From NCBI RefSeq assembly GCF_023715585.1, contig NZ_JAMBOK010000001.1:1612001-1676000 (forward strand): a stretch of DNA of 64,000 bases, read 5' to 3'. The translations under genes and the position numbers were made by a program. Origin of the DNA: Sporosarcina luteola (GTDB lineage: Bacteria; Bacillota; Bacilli; Bacillales_A; Planococcaceae). Under the pieces are notes generated by a model. That model made no database searches. It had not been told where the DNA came from and was given only the letters and a program-made list of their open reading frames with translations. Of this stretch, positions 24,398-34,040 are shown in pieces; position 1 is the stretch's first letter; each line of letters begins with the position of its first letter.

Positions 24398-25525
24398 CTA
24401 TCTCCACAACCCTTTAATTATCTTAATTACTCTTACTAAGTCCTCATCAGTTATCTTTGTATCCGACGGCAAACATACACCATTCTCAAATAACCACTCA
24501 GATACGTCCGTTCCAACAAATTTATACTCCTCAAAGAATGGCTGTAAATGCATCGGCTTCCACACCGGTCTTGATTCGATATTTTCTTTTTCAAGAGCCT
24601 CCATTATGTCGATTGGCCTTACCTTTCCTGTTAAAGTCATCGAAGTTAACCAATAGTTTGGTTCATTCCATTCATTGCTCGGCATGAACTCCACGCCATT
24701 TAACCCACCAAGTTCCCTTTTATATAATTCAAAAATATATCTTTTCTTCTCAACTCTCTGGTCAAGTACTTTTAGCTGTCCTCTACCAATCCCAGCAACA
24801 ACATTACTCATCCGATAATTGAACCCTAATTCACTATGTTGATAATGCCTTGCTTGATCTCTTGATTGGGTTGCCCAAAATCGAGCTTTAGCAATGCGTT
24901 CTTCATTATCTGAAACAAGCATACCGCCACCAGAAGTTGTGATAATCTTATTTCCATTGAAAGAAAAGATGCCATAATCTCCAAAAGTCCCTGTATGCTT
25001 ACCCTTATAGTAAGTACCTAATGACTCAGCAGCATCTTCTATTACAGCTACATTATGTTTCTTACAAACCTCCATAATTTTATCCATATCTGCAGATAAG
25101 CCGTATAAATGGACAACTATGACCGCTTTAACTTGTGGATACTTATCAAATGCTTTTTCTAATGCCTTTGGACACATATTCCATGTTTCATAATCACTAT
25201 CAATAAAAACAGGAATTGCATTTTGATAAATAATTGGATTTGCAGTAGCTGAGAACGTAAGTGTTGGACAGAATACAATATCCTCTTCTCCAACTCCTGC
25301 TGCTTTAAGTGCCAAATGAATAGCGGCTGTCCCTGATGAAAGTGCTGCAGCAGACTTTGACCCAACCTTTTTTGCTAGTTCTTTTTCAAACCCATTTACG
25401 TTTTCACCAAGAGGGGCAATCCAGTTTGTATCAAAGGCTTCCTGTATGTATTGCATTTCATATCCTTCGTCGCTCATATGAGGTGAGGATAGAAAGATCC
25501 TTTCTTTTGCTTTAGTCGACTCCAT
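24398..25525 (-). CDS. DegT/DnrJ/EryC1 sugar aminotransferase (PglE/EpsN-like)
   Basis: 375 aa from an ATG at 25525 with AAGGAAG eight bases upstream; the 28 extra upstream codons have no RBS. PLP fold type I: SSGTAAIHLALKAAGVGEED, VIEDAAESLGTYYKGKHTGT, and FSFNGNKIITTSGGGM with the PLP-binding Lys. Members convert UDP-4-keto-6-deoxy sugars to 4-amino sugars using glutamate. With the dehydratase upstream and the transferase and GNAT downstream it forms a PglF-E-C-acetyltransferase set for an N-acetylated diamino-trideoxyhexose (bacillosamine type); the exact stereochemistry is inferred. Confidence 0.92.
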   Translation of the reverse strand: MESTKAKERIFLSSPHMSDEGYEMQYIQEAFDTNWIAPLGENVNGFEKELAKKVGSKSAAALSSGTAAIHLALKAAGVGEEDIVFCPTLTFSATANPIIYQNAIPVFIDSDYETWNMCPKALEKAFDKYPQVKAVIVVHLYGLSADMDKIMEVCKKHNVAVIEDAAESLGTYYKGKHTGTFGDYGIFSFNGNKIITTSGGGMLVSDNEERIAKARFWATQSRDQARHYQHSELGFNYRMSNVVAGIGRGQLKVLDQRVEKKRYIFELYKRELGGLNGVEFMPSNEWNEPNYWLTSMTLTGKVRPIDIMEALEKENIESRPVWKPMHLQPFFEEYKFVGTDVSEWLFENGVCLPSDTKITDEDLVRVIKIIKGLWR

Positions 25526-25613
25526 CAGCAAGACTTCCTTCCAGTCATATTTTATATGCTTTAGTAGAATTGAACTTAAAGGGTAAAGTTTATATTCCAA
25601 AACACACACGTAA

Positions 25614-25634
25614 GGTGGCGCTTTTTACGCCACC
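25614..25634. promoter_or_regulatory. Intercistronic hairpin between dehydratase and aminotransferase genes
   Basis: GGTGGCG (25614-25620) and CGCCACC (25628-25634) form a GC-rich stem with a seven-base loop, in otherwise AT-rich DNA just after the dehydratase stop codon. There is no U-run on the minus strand, so it may be an mRNA-processing or partial-termination element rather than a full terminator. Confidence 0.45.
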
Positions 25635-25645
25635 CACAACTTCTG

Positions 25646-27487
25646 TTATACCATCATCTTTATTTCCGGCTCAACAACCTTCCGATTCGCTATCCCAACG
25701 AGCGTATCCTTCAGCTCACTACTCCTCATATCAAGCAGCTTGTCCAATACATATTGCATTTCCAGCTCACTAATTGGCGTTGCTTTTCCAATATAGATCT
25801 TCGGAAATACATGTTCACTCTGCCGCTCATTCTCATTCAACAGCTCTTCAAACAGTTTTTCTCCAGGTCTGATACCGCTAAATTCAATCTTAATTTCATT
25901 TTCGTTGTAACCTGAAAGGTTGATAAGGTTTTTGGCCAAATCCACAATCTTAACTGGTTCGCCCATATCAAGAACGAACACTTCGCCGCCGCGTGCAAGT
26001 GTCCCTGCTTGAATGACGAGTCTGGATGCTTCAGGGATTGTCATGAAGTAGCGTGTCATTTCTGGATCGGTTACGGTAACCGGACCTCCTTCAGCAATTT
26101 GTTTCTTGAAGAGCGGAACGACGCTGCCCCTAGAACCGAGGACGTTGCCAAAACGGACAGCTGCAAATTTTGTTTTGCTGTTCTTCGCAAGATTCTGAAC
26201 TACCATTTCAGCAAAACGCTTCGTTGCACCCATCACATTCGGAGGGTTGACCGCTTTGTCGGTGGAAACGAGAACGAAGTGTTTGATGCCGAATGTATCT
26301 GCGGCTTCTGCGACATTTTTCGTACCGAATATATTGTTTTTTACTGCTTCCATCGGATTTGCCTCCATGAGGGGCACGTGCTTATGTGCGGCTGCATGGT
26401 AAATGACATCCGGATTTTGTTCTGAGACGATGTCAAAAATACGCTGCCGGTCTTGTACATCGGCAATCACCGGAACAAGTTCCGTTTCAGGTGAAACTTT
26501 TTCGCGCAGTTCGCGTTCTATTAGATAGATAGAGTTTTCTCCGTGCCCGAGTAATATGAGCTTTTTCGGTGTAAACCGATTCACTTGCCGGCAAATTTCC
26601 GATCCGATTGAACCGCCCGCTCCTGTGATCATGATCGTTTTGCCTGTCAGTTTCGTTGCGATTTTCTGCATATCGAGCTGCACTTCATCTCGCCCGAGCA
26701 AGTCCTCAATTTTCACATCTTGAATATCCGTTACAGACACCTTTCCCGTCATGATATCTTCGATGCGCGGGATTTTTTGCGTTCGTGCGCCTGTATCTAC
26801 GCAGAGCTTCAACAGCTCCGCCATTTGCTGCCTTCCCATTGAAGGGATGGCAATGATGATCTTCTCAATTTGGTTATCTTTCACGAATGACGGGATTTGT
26901 TTCGTTCCGCCACATATCTTCACTCCGTAAATTTCAAGGCCCCGTTTTTTCATGTCGTCATCGATGAGCAGAATTGGTTGCATCCCGCAATCCGGATTTT
27001 GGAGGATTTGACGGACGATCATGCTGCCGGCTTGTCCAGCTCCGACAATCATCGTTCTCTTCGCCTCTACTGTACCTGTATGGTTCCGGTTAACCGTCTC
27101 CCTATAAAGCCTCCATGATAGGCGCGATCCGCCGATTAATAGAATATGTAGCATCCACGTTATCGCCAGTGCCCGAAAGTAGATATCTTGTATAAGGGTC
27201 AATTGGACGAGGGCTACTACGAAGATTGTCCACGACACCGCTTTAAAGATCGATTTCAGTTCCCCTATTGAGGCATATGTCCACGTCTTCCGGTACAATC
27301 CGTAAAACCACGCAAAAAAGTGATGAGCGAGTTGAATTGTCACTACACTGATCAGCAACATCTTATTCGTAAATAGATTGGTAGTAGGACTCAGAATGAA
27401 ATAACCGATACAAATAGAAAATAAGACTATTGTCGAGTCAATAAAAAATAACATGGTTACCCTTTTTTTAATGGATATGTGACTCAC
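25646..27487 (-). CDS. UDP-GlcNAc 4,6-dehydratase, membrane-bound (EpsC/PglF/CapD family)
   Basis: 613 aa, the long form. Four membrane helices in residues 1-130 are followed by a Rossmann-like spacer (MIVGAGQAGSMIVRQILQNP) and the catalytic SDR domain with MITGAGGSIGSEICRQ near residue 290. The active site is STDKAVNPPNVMGATKR, with the Met-x3-Lys variant typical of this family rather than Tyr-x3-Lys. It makes UDP-4-keto-6-deoxy sugar for the aminotransferase encoded next. GC content is higher than in the genes that follow, placing the compositional break near 25.6 kb. Confidence 0.93.
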   Translation of the reverse strand: MSHISIKKRVTMLFFIDSTIVLFSICIGYFILSPTTNLFTNKMLLISVVTIQLAHHFFAWFYGLYRKTWTYASIGELKSIFKAVSWTIFVVALVQLTLIQDIYFRALAITWMLHILLIGGSRLSWRLYRETVNRNHTGTVEAKRTMIVGAGQAGSMIVRQILQNPDCGMQPILLIDDDMKKRGLEIYGVKICGGTKQIPSFVKDNQIEKIIIAIPSMGRQQMAELLKLCVDTGARTQKIPRIEDIMTGKVSVTDIQDVKIEDLLGRDEVQLDMQKIATKLTGKTIMITGAGGSIGSEICRQVNRFTPKKLILLGHGENSIYLIERELREKVSPETELVPVIADVQDRQRIFDIVSEQNPDVIYHAAAHKHVPLMEANPMEAVKNNIFGTKNVAEAADTFGIKHFVLVSTDKAVNPPNVMGATKRFAEMVVQNLAKNSKTKFAAVRFGNVLGSRGSVVPLFKKQIAEGGPVTVTDPEMTRYFMTIPEASRLVIQAGTLARGGEVFVLDMGEPVKIVDLAKNLINLSGYNENEIKIEFSGIRPGEKLFEELLNENERQSEHVFPKIYIGKATPISELEMQYVLDKLLDMRSSELKDTLVGIANRKVVEPEIKMMV

Positions 27488-27678
27488 ACCCTTCGAGAAT
27501 ATTCTATCAATCTACCTTCTAGTTATTTTCCATTATAACAGACTCACTTTGAAAAACTACTTCTTTTTACATGCTCCTCATCTCATTTTCACACTTTTTT
27601 GGAATTCATCTGTTATTTACTATGTCTTTTCACCCAAAACAATAGATAAACAATTTAGAAAAAGTGAATTTTTACATC

Positions 27679-28449
27679 TTAAGATATACCGATCTTCCAC
27701 CAACTTTTCTTTCTCACTTCACCAAGCTCTAGTTGAACGAGTGGTTGATCGGCGATAATCCGTGCGTTATTTTCTATCAGGATATCGATACGGTCGACAT
27801 GCTTTTTCTTTACAAGAACATCAAGCCCTTTCTTAAATTCTAGGGGGCGAATCTCCATATTGTGGACATCTGAGCCATATGCGTGAATACAGTTCGCCTC
27901 TAGTAATCTTAGAGAAAGGTCCTGGACGCCTTTGCCAAAATGGCCGGATACACTCCCGGCAGTGATTTGGGCATAGGCGCCATGTCGTATAAGCCTTTGG
28001 AGACGTTCAGGTTTTTCCGCTATGGCACGATTCCGCTCCGGATGGGCAATGATTGGCATTATCCCTTCGCGAATGAGCTGCTCGATGATCCTGACCGTGT
28101 ACGCGGGTACTGTTTGTGACGGCAGCTCAAGAAGCATATAACGCGATTGCGCCAGCGTAAGCAATTCACCGGACTTATAGTTTTCAATGATATCCTCGTG
28201 CAGCCGGACCTCCTGACCCGTATGGAGCGTCAACGGGACCCCCTCTTCACGGATCAGGCCTCTCAGTACCTCAACTTGGCTTATCGTATCTTGTGCAGTG
28301 ACATGATAATGCGGATTGTGGACGTGCGGTGTTGCGATCATCTGACTGATTCCTTCATCCACTGCACCGCGAATGATCTTCCATGCACCTTCCATATCGG
28401 AAGGTCCATCATCCAATCCATATAAAACATGGGAATGCATATCAATCAT
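27679..28449 (-). CDS. PHP-family protein-tyrosine phosphatase (YwqE/CpsB)
   Basis: 256 aa from an ATG at 28449 with GAAGGGG upstream; the open frame overlapping the kinase gene is ignored. The PHP metal motifs are present: MIDMHSHVLYGLDDGPSD, ATPHVHNPHYHVT, AHPERNRAIAEKP and HAYGSDVHNME. These manganese-dependent enzymes dephosphorylate the C-terminal tyrosines of the cognate BY-kinase, which is encoded immediately upstream (the genes are 46 bp apart). Together with Wzz they control polymerisation and export of the exopolysaccharide. Confidence 0.93.
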   Translation of the reverse strand: MIDMHSHVLYGLDDGPSDMEGAWKIIRGAVDEGISQMIATPHVHNPHYHVTAQDTISQVEVLRGLIREEGVPLTLHTGQEVRLHEDIIENYKSGELLTLAQSRYMLLELPSQTVPAYTVRIIEQLIREGIMPIIAHPERNRAIAEKPERLQRLIRHGAYAQITAGSVSGHFGKGVQDLSLRLLEANCIHAYGSDVHNMEIRPLEFKKGLDVLVKKKHVDRIDILIENNARIIADQPLVQLELGEVRKKSWWKIGIS

Positions 28450-28495
28450 TGGAAGTTCCCCTTCTAAACGAAAAAGAGTAATAGGAATCTCTCCT

Positions 28496-29200
28496 TTACT
28501 CTTCTCCTCCATAATATTTATAGTAGTAATGTTCTTTTTCCAAAACAAAATTATTTAAGATCGTCCCTAGGATTCGGGCTTTCGCCGTTTCCAATGCTTC
28601 TTTCGCTTTTAGCGCGTTTTCTTTCTCGGTTGACCCCGAACTTAGTACGAGAATCGTCCCATCGCATTTATTTGCCAGGATCTGTGCATCTGATACTAAC
28701 AGGACCGGGGGGACGTCGAAGATGATTATATCGAACACTTTCTTCAATTCATCGATGAGAGCATCCATCGACTTTGCGCCTAATAGCTCTGCGGGGTTCG
28801 GCGGAATCGGACCGCTCGTAATGATCTGCAAGCCTTCGACATGTGTTGTATGCAGTACATCCGACAGAGATGCTTGACGGGTTAAGAGATTGGATAGCCC
28901 AGCGCCGTTCATCTTTTGGAATGTATGGTGGATTGTCGGTTTCCTCAGATCCGCGTCTATGAGGACGACCTTTTTCTTCGCTTGGGCAAAAACGACTGCG
29001 AGATTGGCAGCGCTTGTCGATTTTCCTTCACTTGGCGCTGAAGAAGTGACCAACAATGTAGTCAGTTCTTCGTCGGGCAGCGAAAAATTGATATTGGTCC
29101 TGACAGTACGGAATTGTTCCGATACGACCGCTTTCGGGTTTGCAACGGTGACGAGCTTCCTTGCAACCGACTGAAGCGATTTCTTTTTCTTTTTGAACAT
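28496..29200 (-). CDS. BY-type tyrosine kinase (YwqD/CpsD/CapB)
   Basis: 234 aa. Walker A TSSAPSEGKSTSAANLA, Walker A' VVLIDADLRKPT and Walker B DIIIFDVPPVLLVSDA mark a bacterial tyrosine kinase. The C-terminus ends in a tyrosine cluster (EHYYYKYYGGEE), the autophosphorylation site. It needs the membrane activator encoded just upstream (Wzz/CapA-like, six bases between the genes) and is reversed by the PHP phosphatase. Standard regulatory trio of Gram-positive capsule loci. Confidence 0.94.
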   Translation of the reverse strand: MFKKKKKSLQSVARKLVTVANPKAVVSEQFRTVRTNINFSLPDEELTTLLVTSSAPSEGKSTSAANLAVVFAQAKKKVVLIDADLRKPTIHHTFQKMNGAGLSNLLTRQASLSDVLHTTHVEGLQIITSGPIPPNPAELLGAKSMDALIDELKKVFDIIIFDVPPVLLVSDAQILANKCDGTILVLSSGSTEKENALKAKEALETAKARILGTILNNFVLEKEHYYYKYYGGEE

Positions 29201-29206
29201 AGTTTT

Positions 29207-29935
29207 TTACCCCTTATTCTGCGCCCCTAGTAAAGCGTCATTGTTCATTTGCATTTCCTTGTCGGAAATGATGCTGACGATTCCGAGTATCGGCAAGCCA
29301 AGCAATTCTTCCACGTCCTGCTCGGTCTTTACCGTCGTGTCCAAGTATTCCAATAAAAAGGCAACACCCACTCCGATCATTAGTCCGACGACTGCAGCGA
29401 TTGCTATATTCAAGAGTTTTTGCGGTTTTACAGGTGTCGGATTTTCAGACAGGACTGCCGGAGATAGAATGTTGACATTGTCGACATTCATCAGAATTTT
29501 AACTTCGTCCTGAAACACTTCCGCTGTTGTGTTTGCGATATCGACAGCTCTGAAAGCCTCTGTATCTTGAACTGTGACGTTGACGACTTGGGAATTCTGC
29601 GCGCTGTTCACGGTGAATTGTCCTTTGAGCTGCGCAGGTGTCATATCCAGGTCAAGGTTCTCGATGACCTTGGATAGGATGGCCGGGCTTGTAATAATGA
29701 CATTGTATGTATTGATAAGCTGAAGATTCGTTTGGATATCTTGAGCATTGAATTGGTTCTGGTCAAATTTCTGTTGGTTGACTAGAATCTGTGTGGATGC
29801 CTGGTAAATGGGTGTCAGGTAAAAATAGCTGATAACTGCGGCAATCCCCATCGCGACGATGACGGCCGAGATGATTAAGACGATCCTCTTTTTCAACGTT
29901 CGGAACAAGTCTTGCAAACTGATTGTTTCTTCCAT
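29207..29935 (-). CDS. Wzz/YveK-type chain-length regulator and kinase activator
   Basis: 242 aa. Two membrane helices (IVLIISAVIVAMGIAAVISY near the start and IAIAAVVGLMIGVGVAFLLE near residue 185) flank an external loop; the proline-containing segment NPTPVKPQKLLN before TM2 is the Wzz signature. The C-terminal cytoplasmic tail activates the partner BY-kinase. First gene of the polysaccharide operon; AAGGAG lies ten bases before the ATG and an extended -10 element about 50 bp upstream. Confidence 0.93.
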   Translation of the reverse strand: MEETISLQDLFRTLKKRIVLIISAVIVAMGIAAVISYFYLTPIYQASTQILVNQQKFDQNQFNAQDIQTNLQLINTYNVIITSPAILSKVIENLDLDMTPAQLKGQFTVNSAQNSQVVNVTVQDTEAFRAVDIANTTAEVFQDEVKILMNVDNVNILSPAVLSENPTPVKPQKLLNIAIAAVVGLMIGVGVAFLLEYLDTTVKTEQDVEELLGLPILGIVSIISDKEMQMNNDALLGAQNKG

Positions 29936-29984
29936 GAATGGTGCGCTCCTTTGTGTAAACTAAGACAATAGCACTGCTATTTCG

Positions 29985-29993
29985 AGTATATCA
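29985..29993 (-). promoter_or_regulatory. Extended -10 promoter of the polysaccharide operon
   Basis: On the minus strand TGATATACT (29993-29985) is a TGn-TATACT extended -10, 49 bp upstream of the wzz start. No good -35 is visible. A small AGCACTGCT palindrome lies just downstream. Confidence 0.4.
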
Positions 29994-30037
29994 TATCTCA
30001 TAAGACATTTTTCGCTATGTTTCCATTTTTGTAAAAA

Positions 30038-30071
30038 GAAAATCCCCAAGTCAGAAACCTGCAGGATTTTC
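30038..30071 (-). terminator. Terminator of the 271-aa gene
   Basis: GAAAATCC at 30038-30045 pairs with GGATTTTC at 30064-30071; a U-run encoded by the A-rich 30033-30037 follows on the minus strand. Confidence 0.6.
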
Positions 30072-30078
30072 CGGTTGT

Positions 30079-30894
30079 TTATTGACCCATTGCTCTCTTC
30101 ATGAGGGAGTCTTTCCTACTTTTCTTTTGTGCATTGTATTGTTCTGAGAAGCTTTTTGCATACGATTTGTCAAAACCGTTCTTCTCCAAATCTCTTTCGA
30201 CTGCCTTCAGCACACCTGCGAAGACATTATCCGTCCGCCCTTCGAGCTCGGCCGCTGCACTCGTGTATTTATTGTAGAAGTATCCATAATCGACCTTCTC
30301 GCCATTTTCCTTTTTGGACAAGTACTCGTTTTTAGCCCTGCCAATCAAAGCATTCAGTTTATCGTCCGCTTGTCCTTCCAGTGCTTGGAATGCCGGTGTG
30401 TATTTTTCTTTGATGGTTGCTACACTGGGCTTTGCTGCCTCGGTTCCCGGTGTTGATGGAGCAGAGCCGGGTTTGGAAGTATTGGCCGAACCTGTTTGAG
30501 GTGTAGTTTTCCCGGTGGACGAAGAAGTTGAAGAGTCCGTCTTTGTCCCGCCAGTGGTTATGGTTTTTTGCTCATCCTTACTAGTACTACCTTCCGATGA
30601 GTCCTGGCTATCCTTACTAGTAGCACCTTCTGACGAGCCTTGGTTATCATTGCCGCTTACAGTCGTACCCGCCTTCTTTTCTCCGATTTCTTCTTCAACG
30701 ACATCACCATCTTCATTCAACGTAATGATCGTGCCATCAGGAAGTTCGATTTCATAAGACTCCTCGATGATTTCGTCGACCGATTCGTCTGCGATGTCAT
30801 AGTCTTTGAATTTCAGTATGTACAATATGTAACTTGCAGCGCATAGTACGACAACGCCGAATATGATTAGTGCGATTTTTAGCTTTTTGCCCAT
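30079..30894 (-). CDS. Membrane-anchored protein with Ser/Thr/Gly-rich linker
   Basis: 271 aa from an ATG at 30894 with AAGGAG ten bases upstream. One membrane helix at residues 4-24 (LKIALIIFGVVVLCAASYIL) is followed by an acidic segment, about 85 residues rich in S, T, G and K (NDNQGSSEGATSKDSQDSSE) that look disordered, and a helical C-terminal domain of about 100 residues (YTPAFQALEGQADDKLNALI). It is probably anchored with the C-terminal domain outside, near or across the wall. No family recognised. It sits between the S-layer glycosidase gene and the EPS operon with its own terminator. Confidence 0.75.
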   Translation of the reverse strand: MGKKLKIALIIFGVVVLCAASYILYILKFKDYDIADESVDEIIEESYEIELPDGTIITLNEDGDVVEEEIGEKKAGTTVSGNDNQGSSEGATSKDSQDSSEGSTSKDEQKTITTGGTKTDSSTSSSTGKTTPQTGSANTSKPGSAPSTPGTEAAKPSVATIKEKYTPAFQALEGQADDKLNALIGRAKNEYLSKKENGEKVDYGYFYNKYTSAAAELEGRTDNVFAGVLKAVERDLEKNGFDKSYAKSFSEQYNAQKKSRKDSLMKRAMGQ

Positions 30895-31021
30895 AATTTT
30901 CTCCTTTTCGTCAAATTCATTTACCTGATAGTTTACCATGAAAGTAATTGGAAGTGAATGGTGAATACTAATTTAGTGATAGAAAGGTAGATTGCAAATA
31001 GAATTTTTTTCGGAAGACGTA

Positions 31022-31055
31022 AAAAACCTGCGGAGAATGATCTCCACAGGTTTTT
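31022..31055. terminator. Bidirectional terminator
   Basis: AAAAACCTGCGGAGA at 31022-31036 pairs with TCTCCACAGGTTTTT at 31041-31055 (one mismatch). It ends the 916-aa SLH gene on the minus strand. Confidence 0.85.
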
Positions 31056-31161
31056 ACCGCACCATCAACCAAGGCTCTTAGAATTCTTTATTCTGTAAAA
31101 GGAAAAACTCTACACAAACATTGTACCATAATTTTCTGCAATCTCAAACACTAAATTTCTA

Positions 31162-33912
31162 CTATTTTAATGATATTGTACGGTATAAAAAGACCGAGAA
31201 ATCAGCTCTGCTAATATTTTGCGCAGGGCCGAACTTCCCTCCGCCAATCCCTTGGGTAATATTGTTAAATGCCATGGAATTGATCGCATCTTTTGCGAAG
31301 CTGCCATTAATGTCAGTGAAGTGATTTTTGTCACTCAATGGAAGACTAAAGCCACGTTGGAGAATCGCAGCCATTTCAGCGCGGGTCAATTTGCCGTTCG
31401 GGTCGAACTTCTTCCCTTTTTCCTTCCCTTGGATGATGCCCATATTCGCGACTGCCGCCACTTCTTTGTAGAACGTCATCGACGGCACCATGTCTTCGAA
31501 GCCTGGATCCGTAACATTGTCGAGCGGCAGTTTCAACGCCCTTGACAGAAGGATCGCCGCTTGCTGCCTTGTCAGCTCCTGATATGGGCCGAAGTTGCCG
31601 TCAGCGTAGCCTGCAATGACTCCTTCATTGACGAGTGACGCGATTTCATTTTCCGCACGGAATGTCAGCCCAGTGTCTTTGAAAAGGCCTTCTTTGTAGC
31701 TAGCATTGAAGACTGCTTTCACATCATCGATCATGATGCTGCCTTTCGTTTTCAGGCTGTCCGTCGGTTGTGCAATATAGATCTGCTTAAGTGTTATATT
31801 GCCCGTTGCGCCCGCCGGGATGGCAGCCGTCACATAGTTCCAGCCTAGCCATTTCAGGCCGTTTTCAGGTGTGAAATCGATTGTGTATTCTTTGCCTTGC
31901 CCGTCTTGAATCCGGCCGCGCAGCCATGTTTTACTCGCATCGCCATATACGCGGGCTGAAAGCTTCACCGGTGTCCCTGCTAGACTCAAAGGCGTTTTTG
32001 CGTCCACATATGCCGCGGACGTGCCTGTCGTGCCCGTGAAATCATAGGTGAGCTTCAATGCACCTTTCCCTTCGAAAGCAGGCTCTTTCGCATTGTTCAT
32101 GGACAATGAAGCATTGCCGTTCGTTGCTGAAGAAGTCCAATTATCAAGGGACTCCATAGTATCCGCGCGGTAATATGCGCCCGTGATCGACACCGGGATG
32201 GTTACCGTTTTGCCGCCCAAAGTTGCGGTTACAGTTCCCTTGCCTTCACTTGACGCTGCTGTCAGTACGCCTGAAGAAGTGATTGTTCCGATATTCGCGG
32301 AAGTGCTCCACTTCACTAATGACGGGTCGAAGATGACTTCCCTGTTTTTGCTGTCATACGCCTTTACAGTCAATGTCCTCTTTTCGCCTGTCCGCACTTC
32401 GATCGACGGGCTTGAAGGAGTGACGGTTTGGATGGCTTCGACGACTTCAAACGGGATGTTTGCTGTTGCACCCTTCACTGTTGCTGTGATGGAGCCTGTC
32501 CCCGCTTTTTGGGCAGTGAATTCCGAGCCGTTAGCTGTTACAAGTCCTTGCGGAGAGCTTAGTTTGACGTCCGCTTTATTGAATGTGACCGGGTTGTAAT
32601 AGTTGTCCATTACATAATCCACTACAACGGAACCTTTCGTGCCTTTCAAATAGACGCCTGGCTTCGCTAATTTAGCCCCGACAGTTGCCGGCGTGCCTAC
32701 TGGTGCAGTTGATACTGCGAAAAGCGAAGTCGAGACGGAACGTTCTCTGCCGTCCGATGGTCTATTGAATAAAGACACATTGAAGTCGCCCGGCTTGCGG
32801 ACTGCCATCGTCGTGGAACCGCCGCCATCCAGGTTAAGTGCCTGGTATGCACCGATCGACACGAGGTATTCAGCGAACTCCTTCAAGCTTTGCCCTTGGC
32901 TATAGCCGGATTGACGTCCGTCCACTGTCACCATGAACACTTTAGATCCTGTCCTGTCGATTGCGATCGCCGTTCGCGGCGCGCGTTCTCTTGCGCGGTC
33001 GCTGGTCGGATCGATGCCGAGATTCACTTTGCCGTCCTTGACGAGTTCAGGTCCGGACGTCAACATGAATGAAGAACCTTTCCATTTATCATCGATATTA
33101 GCAGTGATCGAGATCGTTTCATTGATGCCGATGTGTTTGATAAGATCCATTGCATCACCGTGCGCGGATAAGACGAATCCATTTTTCGGGATTGTCGATG
33201 CTTGCTGATCGCCACGCTCACGGATTTTCGTTACTGTCCCCGTTACCGTTTCACCGAAGTTAAGCGCCGTCCCACCTGAAACCCCTTCAATTACCAACTC
33301 GATGCCGAGCGCGTTCGTTTCCGTTGTCGGCTTCGGATAGAGAGGTGTATAGAGGATCAGATTGTCAGTCGAGCGATGCTTGTCCGTTGACGTGATCGGA
33401 TAATCTTGTCCGTTATGGTTGAATGATAGTCTTAAATTGTATGAATCAATCTTTCCTTTTCCGGTGCTGTCGATGCCGAAAGCGATCGGCTGATTGACGT
33501 ATTGGTCCCAGCCGGACGCAATGATGCCGGCATTCATCAGTCTATCGCGGTAAGCGATCAAGTACATCGGCAAATAGCCTTGGTCGGATCCCCAGAAGAA
33601 GGAGCCGTTGATCGCGCCCGCAACTTGTTGGCCGAGCGCTGTATAGGCGTTTGCCTGGGTCGTCGTTGGCGACAGTTTGTTCAGCGGCGTCGGGATGCCG
33701 ACGTCGACTGTCGTGAATGGATCATTCAGGTCGACGACTAACTGACGGAATGCTTGCGGATTGCTCGCTACTGTTTTGTTCGTATATTCATATTGGACGC
33801 CTCCGGAAATCTTCGTGCTTCCTGGTGTTTCTCCAAAGGCTAGAGTAGGTATTGATAAAAAAATCACAAGAAATAGGATACTAATTTTCGACAAGTATGT
33901 ATTCTTCAGCAA
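31162..33912 (-). CDS. S-layer-anchored phosphodiester glycosidase (NAGPA domain) with three SLH repeats
   Basis: 916 aa. TTG start with AAGGGG nine bases upstream; signal peptide ILFLVIFLSIPTLAFGE. Residues about 85-400 are an NAGPA/phosphodiester-glycosidase domain (VAGAINGSFFWGSDQGY, ERAPRTAIAIDRTGSKVFMV, YQALNLDGGGSTTMAVR). A BIG2-like segment (about 490-570) and a carbohydrate-binding-like beta domain (about 580-720) follow. The C-terminus has three SLH repeats (GYADGNFGPYQELTRQQAAI and others). The family removes sugars linked by phosphodiester bonds; on the cell surface it might trim phospho-linked glycan or wall polymer. Substrate not known. Confidence 0.9.
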   Translation of the reverse strand: MLKNTYLSKISILFLVIFLSIPTLAFGETPGSTKISGGVQYEYTNKTVASNPQAFRQLVVDLNDPFTTVDVGIPTPLNKLSPTTTQANAYTALGQQVAGAINGSFFWGSDQGYLPMYLIAYRDRLMNAGIIASGWDQYVNQPIAFGIDSTGKGKIDSYNLRLSFNHNGQDYPITSTDKHRSTDNLILYTPLYPKPTTETNALGIELVIEGVSGGTALNFGETVTGTVTKIRERGDQQASTIPKNGFVLSAHGDAMDLIKHIGINETISITANIDDKWKGSSFMLTSGPELVKDGKVNLGIDPTSDRARERAPRTAIAIDRTGSKVFMVTVDGRQSGYSQGQSLKEFAEYLVSIGAYQALNLDGGGSTTMAVRKPGDFNVSLFNRPSDGRERSVSTSLFAVSTAPVGTPATVGAKLAKPGVYLKGTKGSVVVDYVMDNYYNPVTFNKADVKLSSPQGLVTANGSEFTAQKAGTGSITATVKGATANIPFEVVEAIQTVTPSSPSIEVRTGEKRTLTVKAYDSKNREVIFDPSLVKWSTSANIGTITSSGVLTAASSEGKGTVTATLGGKTVTIPVSITGAYYRADTMESLDNWTSSATNGNASLSMNNAKEPAFEGKGALKLTYDFTGTTGTSAAYVDAKTPLSLAGTPVKLSARVYGDASKTWLRGRIQDGQGKEYTIDFTPENGLKWLGWNYVTAAIPAGATGNITLKQIYIAQPTDSLKTKGSIMIDDVKAVFNASYKEGLFKDTGLTFRAENEIASLVNEGVIAGYADGNFGPYQELTRQQAAILLSRALKLPLDNVTDPGFEDMVPSMTFYKEVAAVANMGIIQGKEKGKKFDPNGKLTRAEMAAILQRGFSLPLSDKNHFTDINGSFAKDAINSMAFNNITQGIGGGKFGPAQNISRADFSVFLYRTISLK

Positions 33913-34040
33913 TTATTCATTCCCCTTTGTAAGTATTTGGTGTATGTCCATTATAATCTCAAACTCTTGTATTTCCATAGAATAGATAACTTTTCGTACT
34001 ATTAGACTAGTTCACTGGGAAGGGTTATAGGCATGCGGGG

